A DNA stretch of 60,725 nucleotides, taken from Candidatus Merdivicinus excrementipullorum (GTDB lineage Bacteria; Bacillota; Clostridia; Oscillospirales; Ruminococcaceae). Under the pieces are notes generated by a model. The model made no database searches. It worked only from the letters and a program-made list of their open reading frames with translations, and had not been told where the DNA came from. The DNA is taken from contig DVJP01000068.1 of the NCBI GenBank assembly GCA_018716725.1, forward strand, positions 1-60,725, in the 5' to 3' direction. Positions 26,369-34,168 of the stretch are shown here, piece by piece. Position 1 is the stretch's first letter. The number at the start of each line of letters is the position of its first letter. Both the position numbers and the translations under genes were made by a program.

Positions 26369-27376
26369 TTACTTGGGCAAGGCGGTTATTTTCCCGCCAA
26401 TTTTGCCTATACATAATTTCCAAAGCTTCCCAAGCCCTTTCCCTGCAAGGCGGAACCCGGTAAAAATCCGGCCGGCATAAGCGTCGCACCGGTGGTCGAT
26501 GGTGTTCATAATGATAATGACAAAGGGGGTGACTACTTCAATGTTGCTCAGCTGCCGGAAAAGGACAATAAACCCGCCCAAAATAATGCCGTACATCCAT
26601 TTGCCGGAGGAAGTCCGGATTTCTCCGTTGTCCAAAGAGGCGGCAAACAAAATGGCAAACAGCATCACGCCGGAGGTAAGCTCCATTAAAACAGAAACCA
26701 TCCGGCTGCCGTTGATGCGGGGGAAAAACCAGGCCGCAGCCGCCACAATCGCCAGAGAAGCGACAGGGACCTGCCACATAATGGTTTTCCGGAAAATCAG
26801 GTAAAGGCCGCAGCACAGCAAAACGGCGATGCAGGTGGTGCCCATAGGCCCATAGAAATTGCCCAACAATGCGTCCAGCCATTGGAGATTGTTGGAACCG
26901 CCCAGCATCAACTGGTAAGCCGGGGAATTGTACAGGGGGACCTCCACCGACGCGGTAAGGGGAAGTTCCGTCAAAGCCGCCGGATACTTGGTAACAAGAC
27001 CGTTCCAGCACAGAACCGCAAAGGCATAAGCGGTAATCCCGGGGTTAAACATGGTGTTATAACACCCGCCGAAAGGGTGCCGGACCACTACAACCGCGAA
27101 AACCGCTCCAAAAACTGCCAGCCAGTACGGGGCCGAAGCGGGGAGCATCAAAACAAAAGTCAGGCCTGCAATGGCTGCGGAAAAGTCGTATTTCTCCCAC
27201 CGGCGCTTTCCCTGCATCAGAAGGCAGATATAATCGGCGGCAACCGCAGACAGAACCGAAACAGCGGCCAAAATTAGGACCCGAGGCCCGTAATAATACC
27301 AGGCCATTGCCAGCAGCGGAAGCAGAGTGATGGTGACATCAATCATCTGCCGCCGGTATTTCTCAAAAGACAGCAC
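26369..27376 (-). CDS. RnfD/NqrB-like membrane protein lacking the FMN threonine
   Basis: The 335-residue protein has about nine to ten membrane helices and aligns with RnfD: DFSAAIAGLTFVLMLPASAPYWLAVFGAVFAVVVV, GGCYNTMFNPGITAYAF and, near 230, SGVMLFAILFAAS. RnfD normally carries FMN on the Thr of an ATPL motif; here the corresponding segment is SVEVPL (143-148), with Val146 at the Thr position. The TDPVT-like segment near the second flavin region is also changed to ASLDNG. The start is a GTG with AAAGGTG upstream. It lies 18 bp after rpe. Confidence 0.85.
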   Translation of the reverse strand: MLSFEKYRRQMIDVTITLLPLLAMAWYYYGPRVLILAAVSVLSAVAADYICLLMQGKRRWEKYDFSAAIAGLTFVLMLPASAPYWLAVFGAVFAVVVVRHPFGGCYNTMFNPGITAYAFAVLCWNGLVTKYPAALTELPLTASVEVPLYNSPAYQLMLGGSNNLQWLDALLGNFYGPMGTTCIAVLLCCGLYLIFRKTIMWQVPVASLAIVAAAAWFFPRINGSRMVSVLMELTSGVMLFAILFAASLDNGEIRTSSGKWMYGIILGGFIVLFRQLSNIEVVTPFVIIIMNTIDHRCDAYAGRIFTGFRLAGKGLGKLWKLCIGKIGGKITALPK

Positions 27377-27394
27377 AATAACACACCTTTACCA

Positions 27395-28036
27395 TTATGA
27401 TTCCCGCAAAGCGCTGATTCCGTCCGCCGGGTTTTCCAGCCGGAACAGGAAGGAACCGGCAACCAGCATATCCGCCCCGGCGTCCCGGCAAAATCGCCCG
27501 GTTTCTATGTTGATCCCGCCGTCTACGCTGATCCGAAGATGGGGCGCGCGTTCCCGGATTGCCGTGATTTTGGGGAGACAGCTGTCCAGAAACTGCTGCC
27601 CGCCGAATCCCGGCTCTACGCTCATAACAAGCGCCATGTCCAAGCTGTCCAAGTACGGGAACAATTCTTCCGCCGGGGTGCCCGGCCGAATGGAAAGGCC
27701 GGCCTTTTTCCCAAGGCGGTGGATTTCGTCAATGGTTTTCCGGGGATCTGAATTGCTTTCCAGGTGAAAGGTGATCCAATCAGCTCCAGCCTTGGCAAAT
27801 GGCTCCGCATAGGAAAATGGATCTGCAATCATCAGGTGTAGGTCAAAGGGGATGCCTGTTGTTTTCCGGATCGAAGAAACCACAGGGACGCCGAAGGAAA
27901 TATTCGGCACAAACACCCCGTCCATAATGTCCAGATGAAGACAGTCGGCCCCGGCCTTTTCCATCCGGGCAATTTCACGATCCAAACAGGAAAAATCCGC
28001 AGCCAGCAATGAAGGAGAAATCCAGGTCTTGTTCAA
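27395..28036 (-). CDS. rpe: Ribulose-phosphate 3-epimerase
   Basis: The 213-residue TIM-barrel enzyme interconverts ribulose 5-phosphate and xylulose 5-phosphate. Motifs are SPSLLAADF, LHLDIMDGVFVPNISFG, DLHLMI, MSVEPGFGGQQF and SVDGGIN. The start is TTG 28036 with GGAGG at 7 nt. In Bacillus rpe lies between rsgA and thiN on the same strand; here it heads an opposite-strand operon with Rnf-like genes. Confidence 0.96.
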   Translation of the reverse strand: MNKTWISPSLLAADFSCLDREIARMEKAGADCLHLDIMDGVFVPNISFGVPVVSSIRKTTGIPFDLHLMIADPFSYAEPFAKAGADWITFHLESNSDPRKTIDEIHRLGKKAGLSIRPGTPAEELFPYLDSLDMALVMSVEPGFGGQQFLDSCLPKITAIRERAPHLRISVDGGINIETGRFCRDAGADMLVAGSFLFRLENPADGISALRES

Positions 28037-28062
28037 TAGAAAACCTCCGTAATTGAATTCAA

Positions 28063-28081
28063 ATCGACGGATATTGTCGAT
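28063..28081. promoter_or_regulatory. Small palindrome in the rpe leader
   Basis: ATCGAC (28063-28068) and GTCGAT (28076-28081) form a perfect 6-bp inverted repeat just downstream of the expected rpe transcription start. It could be an operator for the rpe/Rnf-like operon; no regulator is identified. Confidence 0.3.
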
Positions 28082-28089
28082 ATATCTAC

Positions 28090-28118
28090 ATTTTACCGGA
28101 TTTTTCTCATTTCGTCAA
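28090..28118 (-). promoter_or_regulatory. Promoter of the rpe-Rnf-like operon
   Basis: On the minus strand, TTGACG (28113-28118) and TAAAAT (28090-28095) with 17 bp spacing. It is the only clear promoter upstream of the five closely packed genes. Confidence 0.75.
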
Positions 28119-28312
28119 GAAAGATTTTATAAAGAAAGCTGAGAAATCACTTGTTACTTTTGTTGATTTTTTTCGTTTTTTGTCAGTTTACAAGAGAGAT
28201 TTTCCGTTAGTTGTGCAAATAAGACAAATTTCCCGCAAAAAATCTCTTACCTCTTTCGCGGACATACGTTTTATGGTACAATAAAGAAAAGCCGAAAATG
28301 AGGGATGTTAGG

Positions 28313-29545
28313 ATGAAAAAAGCAGCCAGTTTCCTATTCAGTGCGTTATCCGTTTTGTTTCTGTGCAGTTCCTGCCTGTTTATGCAGGTGGGAGAGTCTA
28401 CAAAATCCCCGGAAGCGGTGGATACGGCGGCTTCTGTTTCGGAAAATTCCCAGCCGCCGGAATCCTCAGAAACGCCGGAACCTTCAGAACCCCCTGTGCC
28501 GGAGCCGGTTACTGTCCGTTTAAAGGCGGTGGGGGATAACCTGATCCACAGTTCTATCTATGAACAGGCCAACAAGCGGGCCGGCGGGAACGGTTACGAT
28601 TACAGCTACGCTTATGAAAACGTCCGGGACATGTTCGCGGATGCGGACATCGCTTCCATTAACCAGGAAAGCATTATCGCCCCGGCCTTTGGCCCTTCCA
28701 CCTACCCGCTGTTTAACGCAACTCCCGAGTTGGGGGATTTGATGCTGGAACTGGGCTTTGACGTCTTTAATTTAGCTAATAATCACTGCCTGGATATGGG
28801 AGAAGCCGGTATTTTTTCCTCCTTAGACTATTGGGCGGAAAGACCGGGCGCTGTTACCACCGGAGTTTACCGGAATCAGGAGGATTATGACCAGATCCGC
28901 ACCATTGCCGCCCAGGATGTGGTGTTCAGTTTTGTGGGAATCACTGAGCTGACCAATGGGTTAAGCCTGCCTTCCGGCTCAGAGGCCATTATTCTGCTGG
29001 GCAGCGAGGAGGACAAAATCCAGGAACGGATAAAGAAAGCCAAGGAAATCTCCGACGTCTGCGTTGTAAACATCCATTGGGGCAATGAGTACACCTACAC
29101 TCCTACAGAACGCCAGCGGGAACTGGCTGCAAAAATGTCGGAATGGGGCGCGGATATTATCATCGGGCACCATCCCCATGTGATCCAGCCAATCGAATAT
29201 ATAGACCGGCCGGACGGCAGCCGGACATTGGTTGCCTATTCCCTGGGGAATTTCATTTCCGCCCAGGACCGTGGGGAACGGATGATCGGCGGGATGCTGG
29301 ACGTGGATATTACCAAGGACTTTGAACAGGATGCGGTTTCCATTACCCGCTGTGAATTTGTGCCCATCATTACCCACTACGACCGGGGATTTGCCAACAA
29401 CCGCCTGTACCCCTTTTCGGAATATACGGAGGAATTAGCCCAGTCTCACGGCGTCCGGGCGTACAGCCCGAATTTTTCCCGGGAATTTATCCTGGAAACC
29501 GTCCAAAATGTGATTGATGCGGAATTTTTGGAAAATTTATCTTGA
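28313..29545 (+). CDS. CapA/PgsA-family lipoprotein (metallophosphatase-like)
   Basis: The 410-residue exported protein has a signal peptide with a possible lipidation Cys at about residue 21 (LFLCSSC). A P/E/S-rich linker (about 38-65) follows, then the CapA fold: LKAVGDNLIHSSIYEQA, SINQES, NLANNHCLDMG, IHWGNEYTYTPTERQ, GADIIIGHHPHVIQPIEY and YSLGNFISAQ. CapA proteins are tied to poly-gamma-glutamate or capsule making but also occur alone; no capBC is present here, so the role is open. ATG 28313 follows GAGGG. Nearest promoter-like signal is TACAAT at 28277-28282 with a weak -35. Confidence 0.85.
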   Translation: MKKAASFLFSALSVLFLCSSCLFMQVGESTKSPEAVDTAASVSENSQPPESSETPEPSEPPVPEPVTVRLKAVGDNLIHSSIYEQANKRAGGNGYDYSYAYENVRDMFADADIASINQESIIAPAFGPSTYPLFNATPELGDLMLELGFDVFNLANNHCLDMGEAGIFSSLDYWAERPGAVTTGVYRNQEDYDQIRTIAAQDVVFSFVGITELTNGLSLPSGSEAIILLGSEEDKIQERIKKAKEISDVCVVNIHWGNEYTYTPTERQRELAAKMSEWGADIIIGHHPHVIQPIEYIDRPDGSRTLVAYSLGNFISAQDRGERMIGGMLDVDITKDFEQDAVSITRCEFVPIITHYDRGFANNRLYPFSEYTEELAQSHGVRAYSPNFSREFILETVQNVIDAEFLENLS

Positions 29546-29570
29546 ACCTTTCCCGATTTTGCGATACAAT
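29542..29570 (+). promoter_or_regulatory. Promoter of the aldo/keto reductase gene
   Basis: TTGAAC (29542-29547) and TACAAT (29565-29570) with 17 bp spacing. The -35 box overlaps the stop codon of the CapA-like gene. Confidence 0.7.
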
Positions 29571-29603
29571 AAAGATACATGACGAATGAAAGGGTGCGAT
29601 GGT

Positions 29604-30749
29604 ATGGAAAAGAGAAATTACAAGAATACCGGTTTGCAGGTGTCCCTGCTCGGCATGGGCTGTATGCGCCTGCCGAAAATTGATCCGGATAAAGACGACA
29701 TTGATTACGAAAAGGCGCAGGAAATCATCGACTACGCCTATTCCCACGGGGTCAACTATTTTGATACCGCTTACGGCTACCACGGCGGCAAATCCGAGCT
29801 GTTTGTAGGGGAAGCAATGAAGAAATACCCCCGGGACAGCTTTTTCCTGGCCAGCAAAATGCCCATCTGGTGCGCGGAAAAGCCGGAAGATGTGGAGCGT
29901 ATCTTTAACGAGCAGCTGAAGAAGTGTCAAACAGAGTATTTTGATTTCTATCTGTTCCATGCCCAGAACGCCGCCAACTTTGAAAAATGCCAGAAATTCG
30001 GCGTGTATGAATTTTTGAACAAAATGAAAGCGGAAGGGAAAATCCGGCACCTGGGCTTCTCCTTCCACGACAAGCCGGAGGTCCTGCGGCATATCTGCGA
30101 TACATACCAGTGGGATTTCGCCCAGATCCAGCTGAACTACCTGGACTGGGAGATGCAGGACGCCAAACAGCAGTATGAGATTTTGACGGAACGGGGTATC
30201 CCGGTGGTTATTATGGAGCCTGTCCGGGGCGGCGTTCTGGCCAATCCCTGCGAAGCTTCCAACGAAGTGTTCAAAGCCGCCCGCCCGGACAAGAGCGTGG
30301 CTTCCTGGGCAATCCGCTATGCCGCCACCTTGCCCAACGTTCTGACGGTTTTAAGCGGCATGTCTAATATGGAGCAGGTTATGGATAACGTTTCTACCAT
30401 GACCCCCTTTGAGCCTTTGACGGAAAAGGATTACCAGGTCATTGAGGAAGCGGTGGACCTTTATAAGAAAAAAGATACAGTCCCCTGCACAGGCTGCCGT
30501 TACTGCATGGACTGCCCCTTCGGCGTGGATATTCCCAAAATGTTCTCCATCTATAACAAATATGCGGTTCAAAAGGACGAGGAGGACTACTGGGAGGAGT
30601 ACCGCGCCCAGCCGGAATCCGAATGGGCGGATAAATGCCAGGCTTGCGGCGCCTGCATGGAGCAGTGCCCGCAGCACATCCAGATTCCGGACAAGATGTC
30701 CATGATCCGGAATCTCATCGCAGAATTCGATCAAAAATTCTCCAAATAA
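29604..30749 (+). CDS. Aldo/keto reductase with C-terminal ferredoxin domain
   Basis: Residues about 1-285 form an aldo/keto reductase barrel: FDTAYGYHGGKSE with catalytic Asp/Tyr, LASKMP with Lys, YLFHAQN with His, and an IMEPVRGG end. Residues about 295-360 carry two cysteine clusters, CTGCRYCMDCPFGVDIP and CQACGACMEQCPQHIQIP, for two [4Fe-4S] centres. This fusion is common in anaerobes; substrates are unknown, and electrons may come from or go to ferredoxin as well as NAD(P)H. It has 381 residues from ATG 29604. The aminotransferase gene follows after 13 bp. Confidence 0.9.
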   Translation: MEKRNYKNTGLQVSLLGMGCMRLPKIDPDKDDIDYEKAQEIIDYAYSHGVNYFDTAYGYHGGKSELFVGEAMKKYPRDSFFLASKMPIWCAEKPEDVERIFNEQLKKCQTEYFDFYLFHAQNAANFEKCQKFGVYEFLNKMKAEGKIRHLGFSFHDKPEVLRHICDTYQWDFAQIQLNYLDWEMQDAKQQYEILTERGIPVVIMEPVRGGVLANPCEASNEVFKAARPDKSVASWAIRYAATLPNVLTVLSGMSNMEQVMDNVSTMTPFEPLTEKDYQVIEEAVDLYKKKDTVPCTGCRYCMDCPFGVDIPKMFSIYNKYAVQKDEEDYWEEYRAQPESEWADKCQACGACMEQCPQHIQIPDKMSMIRNLIAEFDQKFSK

Positions 30750-30762
30750 AGGGGACAGTGTT

Positions 30763-31953
30763 ATGAAATACCAATTTGCAGACCGTATCAACAATTTGAA
30801 ACCCTCCGCGATCCGGGAAATTTTAAAAAATTCCGATCCCAACGTGATTTCCCTGGCAGCCGGCAACCCGGCGGTGGAATCCTTCCCAGTGGCGGAAATG
30901 CAGGAGATTGCCAACCGCATTTTCAATGAGGAAGCGGGGGTCGCTTTCCAGTACGGCATTACGGAAGGGTATCCCAAGCTGCGGGAACTGCTCCGGAAGC
31001 GCCTTTCGGAAAAATTCCACATGGGCACTGACAACGACGAACTGCTGGTGGTTTCCGGTGGCCAGCAGGCCATTGACTTGGCCACTAAGGTTTTGTGCAA
31101 CGAGGGGGATGTTGTGGTCAGCGAAAACCCGTCCTTTATCGGCGCGCTGAACACCTTCCGTTCCTACGCCGTTGTTTTAAAGGGCGTTGACGTTTTGGAC
31201 GACGGCATGGATCTGGAAAAACTGGAAGAGACCTTCAAAAACAACAGTAAAGTAAAAATGCTTTACATCATCCCATCCTTCCAAAATCCCCTGGGAACCT
31301 GCACTTCCCTGGAAAAACGTAAGGCGATTTATGACCTCTGCGTCAAATACGGCGTGATTATTCTGGAGGATAACCCTTACGGCGAGCTGCGGTTTGACGG
31401 GGAGGATATTCCCACCTTGAAATCCATGGATACGGAAGGCATCGTCATTTACTGCGGCAGCATGAGCAAGGTCATGAGCGCCGGAATCCGGGTGGGCTTT
31501 ACGCTGGCCCCCAAGGAAATCGCCGCCAAAATGACCGTGGGCAAGCAGGGCAGCGACGTCCACACCAACCAGTTCTTCCAGATGCTCATTGCGGATTTCA
31601 TGGAGCATTATGACTTTGACGGGCACATTGAAAAAATCCGCGCTCTTTATAAGCACAAAAGCGGCTTGATGCTGGATGCAATCCGGGAATATTTCCCCAA
31701 AGAAGTGAAATATACGACCCCCCAAGGCGGGCTGTTCCTTTGGTGTACTCTTCCGGAGGGGGCGGATATGCTGGAATTTGTCCAGTTTGCCAAAACAAAG
31801 GGCGTGGCGGTAGTGCCCGGCGTGGCGTTTAATGTGGAGGAAGGAACCCCCAGCCGCTGCTTCCGCCTGAATTATTCCACTCCGTCTGACGAAAAAGTTG
31901 TGGAAGGAACCCGGATCCTGGGCCTGGCCTTACAGGAATTTCTTGCAAAATAG
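30763..31953 (+). CDS. PLP-dependent aminotransferase, class I (2-aminoadipate type)
   Basis: This fold-type I aminotransferase has 396 residues. Features are SLAAGNPAVESFP, YGITEGYPKLRELL, the GGQQAIDLA cofactor block, PSFQNPLGT, EDNPYGELRF, the lysine-containing SMSKVMSAGIRVGF and a C-terminal RLNYS arginine. It resembles LysN/ARO8-type enzymes that act on aromatic or branched amino acids or 2-aminoadipate. Exact substrate cannot be told. It is co-directional with the aldo/keto reductase. Confidence 0.88.
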   Translation: MKYQFADRINNLKPSAIREILKNSDPNVISLAAGNPAVESFPVAEMQEIANRIFNEEAGVAFQYGITEGYPKLRELLRKRLSEKFHMGTDNDELLVVSGGQQAIDLATKVLCNEGDVVVSENPSFIGALNTFRSYAVVLKGVDVLDDGMDLEKLEETFKNNSKVKMLYIIPSFQNPLGTCTSLEKRKAIYDLCVKYGVIILEDNPYGELRFDGEDIPTLKSMDTEGIVIYCGSMSKVMSAGIRVGFTLAPKEIAAKMTVGKQGSDVHTNQFFQMLIADFMEHYDFDGHIEKIRALYKHKSGLMLDAIREYFPKEVKYTTPQGGLFLWCTLPEGADMLEFVQFAKTKGVAVVPGVAFNVEEGTPSRCFRLNYSTPSDEKVVEGTRILGLALQEFLAK

Positions 31954-31968
31954 ACCGGATTTCCGGCG

Positions 31969-32004
31969 AAAAGTCTGCTCATGCCGGGCAGGCTTTTCCT
32001 TTTT
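31969..32004 (+). terminator. Terminator after the aminotransferase gene
   Basis: AAAAG-CTGC (31969-31978) pairs with GCAG-CTTTT (31988-31997) with one internal mismatch, followed by CCTTTTTC. Confidence 0.55.
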
Positions 32005-32047
32005 CTGCGGATTTTGTCAAAAAATGTACGATTTCCCTTGGCGGATA

Positions 32048-32076
32048 TTGAATTTCCAGGGAAATCATGGTACAAT
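32048..32076 (+). promoter_or_regulatory. Promoter of recJ-rel
   Basis: TTGAAT (32048-32053) and TACAAT (32071-32076) with 17 bp spacing, 38 bp upstream of the recJ start. Confidence 0.65.
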
Positions 32077-32114
32077 TATATTTTAGAATCTTATCTTTCA
32101 TTTGGGGGGCCTGT

Positions 32115-34151
32115 ATGCTGTTTTCAAAATGGATTTATCCCAGCTTCGATCCAAGGGATAGTGCGGCTTTGCAAAGAGAATACGGGATTTCCGCCATTGT
32201 GGCGGATATTCTGGCTGCCAGGGGGATTGGAAGCGCCGAAGCTGCGGAACTGTTTGGCGGCCAGGAAGAACTGGAGGACCCCTTTCTTTTGCCGGACATG
32301 GAAAAGGCTGTCAGCCGATTGGAACAGGCCATTAATCGCCAGGAAAAGATTACCATCTATGGGGATTATGACTGCGACGGCGTTACCGCTACCGTGATAT
32401 TATATCTATATCTTCAATCTATGGGCGCTAAGGTGAATTGGTATATCCCGGAACGGGTGGAAGAAGGCTACGGCTTAAACTGCGGGGCCTTGGATGAGAT
32501 CAGCGCGGAGGGGACTGTCCTGCTGGTAACGGTGGATAACGGGATATCCGCCATCAAAGAGGTGGATTATGCCCAATCCTTAGGGATGGACGTGATTGTG
32601 ACGGATCATCACCAGGTGGGAGAAGAGCTTCCCCGGGCTGTTGCCGTGGTAAACCCTCACCGCAAGGACTATCAGGGCGGGTTCCGTCCCCTTTGCGGGG
32701 CGGGCGTCGCTTTTAAGCTGGCGGCAGCCATGGAAGGCGGCGATTACAGCCTGGTCATGGACAGCTTCGGCGCTTTGGCCGCCATTGCCACAGTGGGGGA
32801 TATTGTGCCCTTAACCGGCGAAAACCGGTTTCTGGCAGAGCAGGGGCTGAAACTGGCGGAATACAGCGACCTTCCCGGCTTGCAGGCGTTAATGGAGGTG
32901 GCCGGCCTGAAGGGGAAGCCCCTGACCTCTCAAAAAGCTGCTTTCGGCTTGGTGCCCCGCATCAATGCCGCCGGGCGGATGGGCAGCGCAAGGCTTGCCA
33001 TGCAGCTTCTGCTTTCCGAAATGCCGGAAGAGGCGGAATCCCTGGCTCAGGAGCTGAATCAGCATAACCTGGACCGGCAGCAGGAAGAACTGGAAATCTT
33101 AAGCCGGGTGGAGCAGACTTTGGAAGAACATCCGGAAATCCTGCTGGACCGGGTCATGGTGGTTCCGGCGGAGGGGCTGAATCACGGCGTAGTGGGGATT
33201 GTTTCCGCAAAACTGGTTTCCCTTTACGGCAAGCCCAACATTATCCTTTCGGTGGATGGGGATACGGCAACAGGTTCCGCCCGCAGTGTGGAGACTTTCT
33301 CCATGTTCCGCGCCATCAGCGCCTGCGGAGGGCTTTTAGAAAAATACGGCGGCCACAGCATGGCGGCGGGATTGACCTTGAAAACGGAAAATATCCCGGA
33401 GTTTACCCGCCAGATCAACCGCTATGCGGAACAGTATTTTGAGAAAATGCCGGTCGTCAGCCAGCGGATTGATAAAGAGCTGCATATTGGGAATATTAAT
33501 TTGAACGACGTTTCCTCATTGCAATTGCTGGAACCCTTTGGGGAGGGGAACCCGCAGCCTTTGTTCCTGCTGCGGGGGTGCCTGATACAGGAAATCATTC
33601 CCATGGGCGGCGGGAAACATCTGAAACTGCGGGTCATTTTTGAGGGAAAGCCCATTTATGTTCTCTACTTCAAAATGACGCCGGAGGAGTTTGTGTTCCC
33701 TGTGGGCTCCCAGGTGGATATTTTGGCGAATCTGGAGTTAAACGCCTTCCGGGACAATGTTTCGGTAGCCGTCCGGCTGAAAGATATCCGCCCCACGGGG
33801 TTTAACGGCCAGAAATTCCGCAACGCCTACCACTATTATCAGAAAATCCGGCGGGAAGAGGCGGTGGAAACGAAGATTATGGCAATTTCCGTCCCCTCTT
33901 TGGAGGAACTTCGCGGGCTTTATAAAATCCTGCGAAACCGGGGCGGCTCCGGTATCCATGTGGATTTGTTTTTCCTGGCGGAGGTTTCTGCCAAAATGAA
34001 TTACTGTAAATACCGGCTGATCCTGGATATCTTTCAGGAATTAAAGCTCATTCGGATTCCCGCTGACTTTTCTGCCATTTATATGGAAGAAACCGGCAAG
34101 GTCAACCTGGAAAACTCGGAAATTTTAACATGGCTGCGCCAGCATATTTAA
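32115..34151 (+). CDS. recJ: Single-strand-specific 5'-3' exonuclease RecJ
   Basis: The 678-residue protein has DHH-family motifs YGDYDCDGVTA, VTDHHQ and NAAGRMGSA. DHHA1 motifs GLNHGVVGIVSAKL and YGGHSMAAGL follow, then an OB domain (about 450-550) and an extra C-terminal domain of over 100 residues that makes it longer than E. coli RecJ. It resects DNA in recombination and mismatch repair. ATG 32115 has GGGGGG 5 nt upstream; upstream in-frame codons overlap the promoter. Confidence 0.95.
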   Translation: MLFSKWIYPSFDPRDSAALQREYGISAIVADILAARGIGSAEAAELFGGQEELEDPFLLPDMEKAVSRLEQAINRQEKITIYGDYDCDGVTATVILYLYLQSMGAKVNWYIPERVEEGYGLNCGALDEISAEGTVLLVTVDNGISAIKEVDYAQSLGMDVIVTDHHQVGEELPRAVAVVNPHRKDYQGGFRPLCGAGVAFKLAAAMEGGDYSLVMDSFGALAAIATVGDIVPLTGENRFLAEQGLKLAEYSDLPGLQALMEVAGLKGKPLTSQKAAFGLVPRINAAGRMGSARLAMQLLLSEMPEEAESLAQELNQHNLDRQQEELEILSRVEQTLEEHPEILLDRVMVVPAEGLNHGVVGIVSAKLVSLYGKPNIILSVDGDTATGSARSVETFSMFRAISACGGLLEKYGGHSMAAGLTLKTENIPEFTRQINRYAEQYFEKMPVVSQRIDKELHIGNINLNDVSSLQLLEPFGEGNPQPLFLLRGCLIQEIIPMGGGKHLKLRVIFEGKPIYVLYFKMTPEEFVFPVGSQVDILANLELNAFRDNVSVAVRLKDIRPTGFNGQKFRNAYHYYQKIRREEAVETKIMAISVPSLEELRGLYKILRNRGGSGIHVDLFFLAEVSAKMNYCKYRLILDIFQELKLIRIPADFSAIYMEETGKVNLENSEILTWLRQHI

Positions 34152-34168
34152 AGAAAGGAGAATCGTAT

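Noticed and set aside
25089-27376. Calling the locus a normal Rnf complex
   Set aside because: RnfB, RnfC and RnfG genes are absent and the cluster and FMN ligands are replaced, so ordinary ferredoxin:NAD oxidoreductase function cannot be supported.
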